From CALKHQ01 sp050329975 (GTDB taxonomy: Bacteria; Pseudomonadota; Alphaproteobacteria; CALKHQ01), in NCBI GenBank assembly GCA_050329975.1, contig JBHJOG010000207.1, positions 14,632 through 78,631 on the forward strand: a stretch of 64,000 nucleotides of DNA. Direction: 5' to 3'. Below, piece by piece: positions 60,849 through 64,000 of the stretch. Under the pieces are notes generated by a model, which was not told where the DNA came from, did no database searches, and worked only from the letters and a program-made list of their open reading frames with translations. The translations under genes and the position numbers were made by a program. The stretch's first letter is position 1. The number at the start of each line of letters is the position of its first letter.

Positions 60849-62080
60849 CCCCGACGATTCTGTTCATCGGCGGCGGCTCCGAGGTCGTTCCGGCCGTCAA
60901 GCGGGCCATGGACCTGGGTTGCCGCGTCATCGTCGCCGACCGTGACCCGCATGCGCCGGGCTGCCGCGTCGCCGACCAGCCCCTGGTCGCCAGCGCCTAT
61001 CACCCTGACGAGGTGCGCGCCGAGGTGCGGAAACACATCGCCGGCGGCAGCCGGATCGACGCGGTGCTCGCCGTCGCCACCGACTGCCCGAACAGCGTCG
61101 CCGCCGTCGCCGAGGAGCTCGGTCTGCCCGGGCCCAGCGTCGAGGTCGGCAACCGTGCCGTCGACAAGCTGGCGATGAAGCGCAAGTTCGCCGCCGACGG
61201 GGTCCGCCAGCCCTGGTTTGCGGCGGTCACCGACTTCGCCCAGCTGCGGGCGCAGGTATCGGAAGTCGGCTACCCCCTGGTGCTGAAGCCGGCCGACAGC
61301 CGCGGCGCCCGCGGTGTGCTGAGGCTCACCGGCGCGGAGGATCTGCGCTGGGCGTTCCGCTTCGCCATGAGCTATTCGCCGAGCAGGCGGCTGGTGCTGG
61401 AGCGCTTCGCCGCCGGCCCGCAGGTGTCGACCGAGAGCCTGGTCATCGACGGGGTCGCCCACACCCCCGGCTTCTCGGACCGGAACTACGAGCTGATGGA
61501 CCTCTACGCGCCGCACATTATCGAAAATGGCGGCGACCTGCCGAGCTTCCTGCCGCAGCGAACCCAGGAGAGGGTGGGCGCGCTGGTCGACCGGGCGGCG
61601 CACAGCCTCGGGGTCGCCAACGGCGTGGTGAAGGGCGACATCGTCGTCTGCGACGGCGAGCCGATGGTGATTGAGATGGCGGCGCGGCTCTCCGGCGGCT
61701 ATTTCTGCTCCCATGAGATCCCGCTGAACACGGGCGTCGATTTCGTCGGCGCGGCGATCCGCCAGGCGCTCGGCATCGGGCTCGATCCGGACGACCTGAA
61801 GCCTCGGTTCCAGCGTCACATCTCCCAGCGCTACCTGTTCCCGCCGCCCGGCCGTATCGTCGCCATCGACGGGGCCCGGGGGGTCACGGCGCTGCCCGGG
61901 GTGGTGTTTTTCGCGCTGCGCAGCAAGGTCGGCGACGTCATCGGTCCGATCGACTGCCATCCGGCGCGAGGCGGCGTGGTCATCGCCACCGGAGCGGACC
62001 GGGAGACCGCCTGCGCGAATGCGCAGCGCGCGGTCGGCGCCGTGGACTTCGCCACCGCCAAGGTTGCCGCAGCCGAATAG
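60845..62080 (+). CDS. ATP-grasp family ligase
   Basis: The start TTG 60845 overlaps the SDR stop (TTGA); 411 residues. It begins TPTILFIGGGSEVVPAVKRA, a Rossmann-like N-domain. The ATP-grasp follows: GNRAVDKLAMKRKFAADGVR, YPLVLKPADSRGARGVLRL, RRLVLERFAAGPQVSTESLV and, near 275, VIEMAARLSGGYFCSHEIPL with metal ligands E and N. Enzymes of this type (PurK/carbamoyl-phosphate-like, biotin carboxylase fold) join a carboxylate to an amine or thiol. In the glycan operon it may add an amino acid or acyl group to an amino sugar (inference). Confidence 0.75.
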   Translation: MTPTILFIGGGSEVVPAVKRAMDLGCRVIVADRDPHAPGCRVADQPLVASAYHPDEVRAEVRKHIAGGSRIDAVLAVATDCPNSVAAVAEELGLPGPSVEVGNRAVDKLAMKRKFAADGVRQPWFAAVTDFAQLRAQVSEVGYPLVLKPADSRGARGVLRLTGAEDLRWAFRFAMSYSPSRRLVLERFAAGPQVSTESLVIDGVAHTPGFSDRNYELMDLYAPHIIENGGDLPSFLPQRTQERVGALVDRAAHSLGVANGVVKGDIVVCDGEPMVIEMAARLSGGYFCSHEIPLNTGVDFVGAAIRQALGIGLDPDDLKPRFQRHISQRYLFPPPGRIVAIDGARGVTALPGVVFFALRSKVGDVIGPIDCHPARGGVVIATGADRETACANAQRAVGAVDFATAKVAAAE

Positions 62081-62090
62081 GCTGCCCGCC

Positions 62091-63542
62091 ATGTCCGCCC
62101 CCGACGTCTATCGCAACCTCGGCGCCGCCAGGATCGAAGCCGGCGATGTCGCCGGTGCGCTGGCGCCGTTGCGCGTCGCCCATCGCCTCGTCCCGGAGGA
62201 TGAGGGCATCCGCCGCGTGCTCGGCCAGGCGCTTTACGTGCTCGGCGAGCAGGATCGGCTGGATGGCCGCCTGGAAAGCGCGCGCGACCGGTTCGCCGAG
62301 GCAGCCGACGCCGATCCGGACAACGCAGCCGCGTGGAATGGCCTCGGCCAGAGCCATGTCGGGCTGGGTGCGATGGCCGACGGCGCCGCCTGCTACCGCC
62401 GTGCGCTGGCGCTGCGGCCCGACGCGGCGGCCATCCTCAGCAATCTCGGCAACGCCCTGGTACGCCTGCTCGACCATGACGGCGCCGAGGACGCCTATCG
62501 CCGGGCGCTGGCGCTGGACCCCGACAACGCCGAGTTCCGCCACAACCATGCCCTGCACCTGCTGCGTACCGGACGGCTCGAGGCGGGCTGGGACCTGTTC
62601 CCGGTCCGGCTGCAGAGACCCGGCCGGCGGCCGCCCTGCGACGGGCCGTTCTGGGACGGCGGAGATCCGGCAGGCCGGACCGTCGCGGTCTGGAGCGAGC
62701 AGGGGATCGGCGACGAGTTGATGTTCGGTACCTGCATCCCCGATCTTGCCGCCGAGGCAGGCCACGTCGTCTGGGAATGCGGCCCAAAGCTGGCACCCCT
62801 GCTGCGGCGCTCCCTGCCTGAGGTGACTGTCGTCGCGCGGCCGGCGAACGCGGAGGCCGCCGTGACACCGGCGGAGCGTTTCCCGTGGCGCGAGGCGGTC
62901 GGACCGATCGACGCCTGGGCCGCATGCGGCGCGCTCGCCGGCGTCTACCGGCGGACACCGGGCGCCTTCGCCGGTTCCGGTGGATATCTCAGCGCCGATC
63001 CCGCGCTGCGGCGGGTCGCGGCGCAGTGGCTTGCACACCTGCCGCGACCGCGCATCGGGCTGTGCTGGCGTGGCGGGGTCGTCAACGCGACCCGAGGCCT
63101 GGTCTACGCCCAGCCGGCCCAGCTTGCCGCGACCCTGGCCGGGACGGGCGCGACGCCCGTGCTGCTGCAATATGGGGCGACCGGTGCAGAACGCGCGGCC
63201 TGCACCGCCGCCGGCACCCCGCTTGCCGTCATGCCGGACTTGGACCTGGCCGACGACCTGGAGGGCGTTGCCGCCCTGATCGCGGAGCTGGATCTGGTCA
63301 TCTCGTGCGCCAGCTCGGTCGCCGAACTGGCCGGCGCGCTCGGGGTGCCGGTCTGGCGGTTCGGCCCGCAGTCGGACTGGACGCTACTGGGCGCAGGACT
63401 GGCGCCCGGCTATGCGGGGCGCCGGCGCCCGTGGTTCTGCACGATGCGGGCCTTCACCAAGCCCGACGCGGATCCGAACTGGACGCCGGTATTTGACGCG
63501 CTCCGGACGGAATTAAGGATGGTTTCACCGGTGCCCGCGTAG
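62091..63542 (+). CDS. TPR protein with GT9-like glycosyltransferase domain (paralogue of 6843-8258)
   Basis: ATG 62091 gives 483 residues. TPRs occupy residues about 5-150 (VYRNLGAARIEAGDVAGALA, AAWNGLGQSHVGLGAMADGA, AILSNLGNALVRLLDHDGAE). The catalytic-like half has VAVWSEQGIGDELMFGTCIP, RIGLCWRGGVVNATRGLVYA and LVISCASSVAELAGALGVPV. It is last in the operon and likely transfers the finished sugar, plausibly to flagellin (Maf/FgtA-type role is an inference). Its closest visible relative in this window is the TPR-glycosyltransferase at 6843-8258. Confidence 0.78.
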   Translation: MSAPDVYRNLGAARIEAGDVAGALAPLRVAHRLVPEDEGIRRVLGQALYVLGEQDRLDGRLESARDRFAEAADADPDNAAAWNGLGQSHVGLGAMADGAACYRRALALRPDAAAILSNLGNALVRLLDHDGAEDAYRRALALDPDNAEFRHNHALHLLRTGRLEAGWDLFPVRLQRPGRRPPCDGPFWDGGDPAGRTVAVWSEQGIGDELMFGTCIPDLAAEAGHVVWECGPKLAPLLRRSLPEVTVVARPANAEAAVTPAERFPWREAVGPIDAWAACGALAGVYRRTPGAFAGSGGYLSADPALRRVAAQWLAHLPRPRIGLCWRGGVVNATRGLVYAQPAQLAATLAGTGATPVLLQYGATGAERAACTAAGTPLAVMPDLDLADDLEGVAALIAELDLVISCASSVAELAGALGVPVWRFGPQSDWTLLGAGLAPGYAGRRRPWFCTMRAFTKPDADPNWTPVFDALRTELRMVSPVPA

Positions 63543-63549
63543 GTTCGTC

Positions 63550-63912
63550 TCAGGCGGTTTCGTCGAAGAGACTGGCCCGCGCCGGCAGCTCGGACTTCCG
63601 CGCCCGGTCCAGCAGACTCTCCGGCGGGATCCGGTCCATCACCTCGCCGGTTCGCGGGTTGATGATCTCGATGATGGGGCGGCCGGATTTCTGGTCGAAC
63701 ACCATGTTGAGGTTGCGCCCAAGGCGCGCATGGGCCGGATCGTCGGGTGCGCGGACGGGAAGGTCGGGGGCCTTCTGTCGTGTCCTTTCCCGGGCTGCCG
63801 CGGAGATCACCGCCCGGTCTTCGTGCTCTTCGCGTGCGGTGGCGTCGCTACCTGCATCTGCGCGCTCGATCGGCCGTGTCTCCTGCGGTGTGACGACCAG
63901 ACTCAGCATCAT
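63550..63912 (-). CDS. FlaG-like flagellar protein
   Basis: I start at ATG 63912 (MMLSLVVTPQETRPIER, AAGGGAACC upstream); 120 residues. The C-terminal LNMVFDQKSGRPIIEIINPR followed by TGEVMDRIPPE resembles FlaG (pattern L-F--D--tG--vV-I-D--TGEVIRQIPPE). A charged N-terminal region is not conserved. FlaG proteins influence flagellum length or filament assembly. The gene converges on the TPR-glycosyltransferase gene with a 7-bp gap. The DNA upstream to the window edge shows no sigma-54 promoter. Confidence 0.65.
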   Translation of the reverse strand: MMLSLVVTPQETRPIERADAGSDATAREEHEDRAVISAAARERTRQKAPDLPVRAPDDPAHARLGRNLNMVFDQKSGRPIIEIINPRTGEVMDRIPPESLLDRARKSELPARASLFDETA

Positions 63913-64000
63913 TGCCCGGTTCCCTTCGTGGAACTGGCCGAACTGAGTTGATGTCGATGCAACTGCTGGCAACATGGTCCGATACCTATGGCACACAATG

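Noticed and set aside
63913..64000. Sigma-54 promoter or ftr site before the FlaG-like gene
   Set aside because: TTGCCAGCAGTTGC lacks the -24 GG at the right distance and has no GGCAA/TTGCC dyad.

Overview
The window comes from the chromosome of a motile, high-GC alphaproteobacterium, most likely Rhodospirillales-like. It carries the alphaproteobacterial cell-cycle and flagellar regulators ctrA, chpT, sciP and flbD, the flagellin post-transcriptional pair flbT/flaF, and a DUF3553 gene. I see no mobile elements, CRISPR array, rRNA or tRNA. Identifications rest on reading translated motifs; no database search was possible.

Layout. 1-14.5 kb is mostly housekeeping: the end of a sugar nucleotidyltransferase, a CgeB-like glycosyltransferase, lipoproteins, a PhyH-type oxygenase with a SAF-domain oxidoreductase, a small monooxygenase behind a MerR-type promoter, pdxY, a TPR-glycosyltransferase, asd, a tctABC-type carboxylate transporter and an orphan cysteine-containing protein. 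14.6-18.9 kb is a sugar ABC transporter with two paralogous binding proteins arranged tail to tail. 19.3-23.7 kb encodes an NAD-dependent formate dehydrogenase whose gamma and beta subunits are fused. 24.0-30.9 kb has chpT and a che operon (hybrid cheA, cheW, cheY, cheB, cheR) ending in a strong terminator.

31-52 kb is a flagellar island. ctrA and fliI-fliJ diverge. A minus-strand operon runs fliF-fliG-fliH-fliN-flbD-flhA-flhF-fleN-fliK-like. sciP lies just upstream of fliF. Next come fliK-flgD-flgE and then two flagellin genes followed by flbT and flaF. Three near-perfect sigma-54 (-24/-12) promoters drive the late genes. A recurring 13-bp palindrome GGCAAnnnTTGCC lies 80-150 bp upstream of them and in pairs before fliF, as expected of FlbD (ftr-type) sites. 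Both flagellin 5' leaders carry a 7-bp stem whose loop begins AGAAU about 30 nt before the start codon, a candidate FlbT target.

52.5-63.5 kb is one tightly coupled plus-strand operon next to the flagellins. It encodes a NeuB-like synthase lacking the SAF domain, a cytidylyltransferase-PseG fusion, a methyltransferase, a sulfotransferase-methyltransferase fusion, a split transketolase, an SDR, an ATP-grasp ligase and a TPR-glycosyltransferase. I read it as a pathway for an unusual nonulosonic-acid-like glycan, probably for flagellin or surface decoration. A FlaG-like gene converges on it at the right edge. This glycan operon and the leader/enhancer architecture of the flagellar genes are the parts most worth following up.
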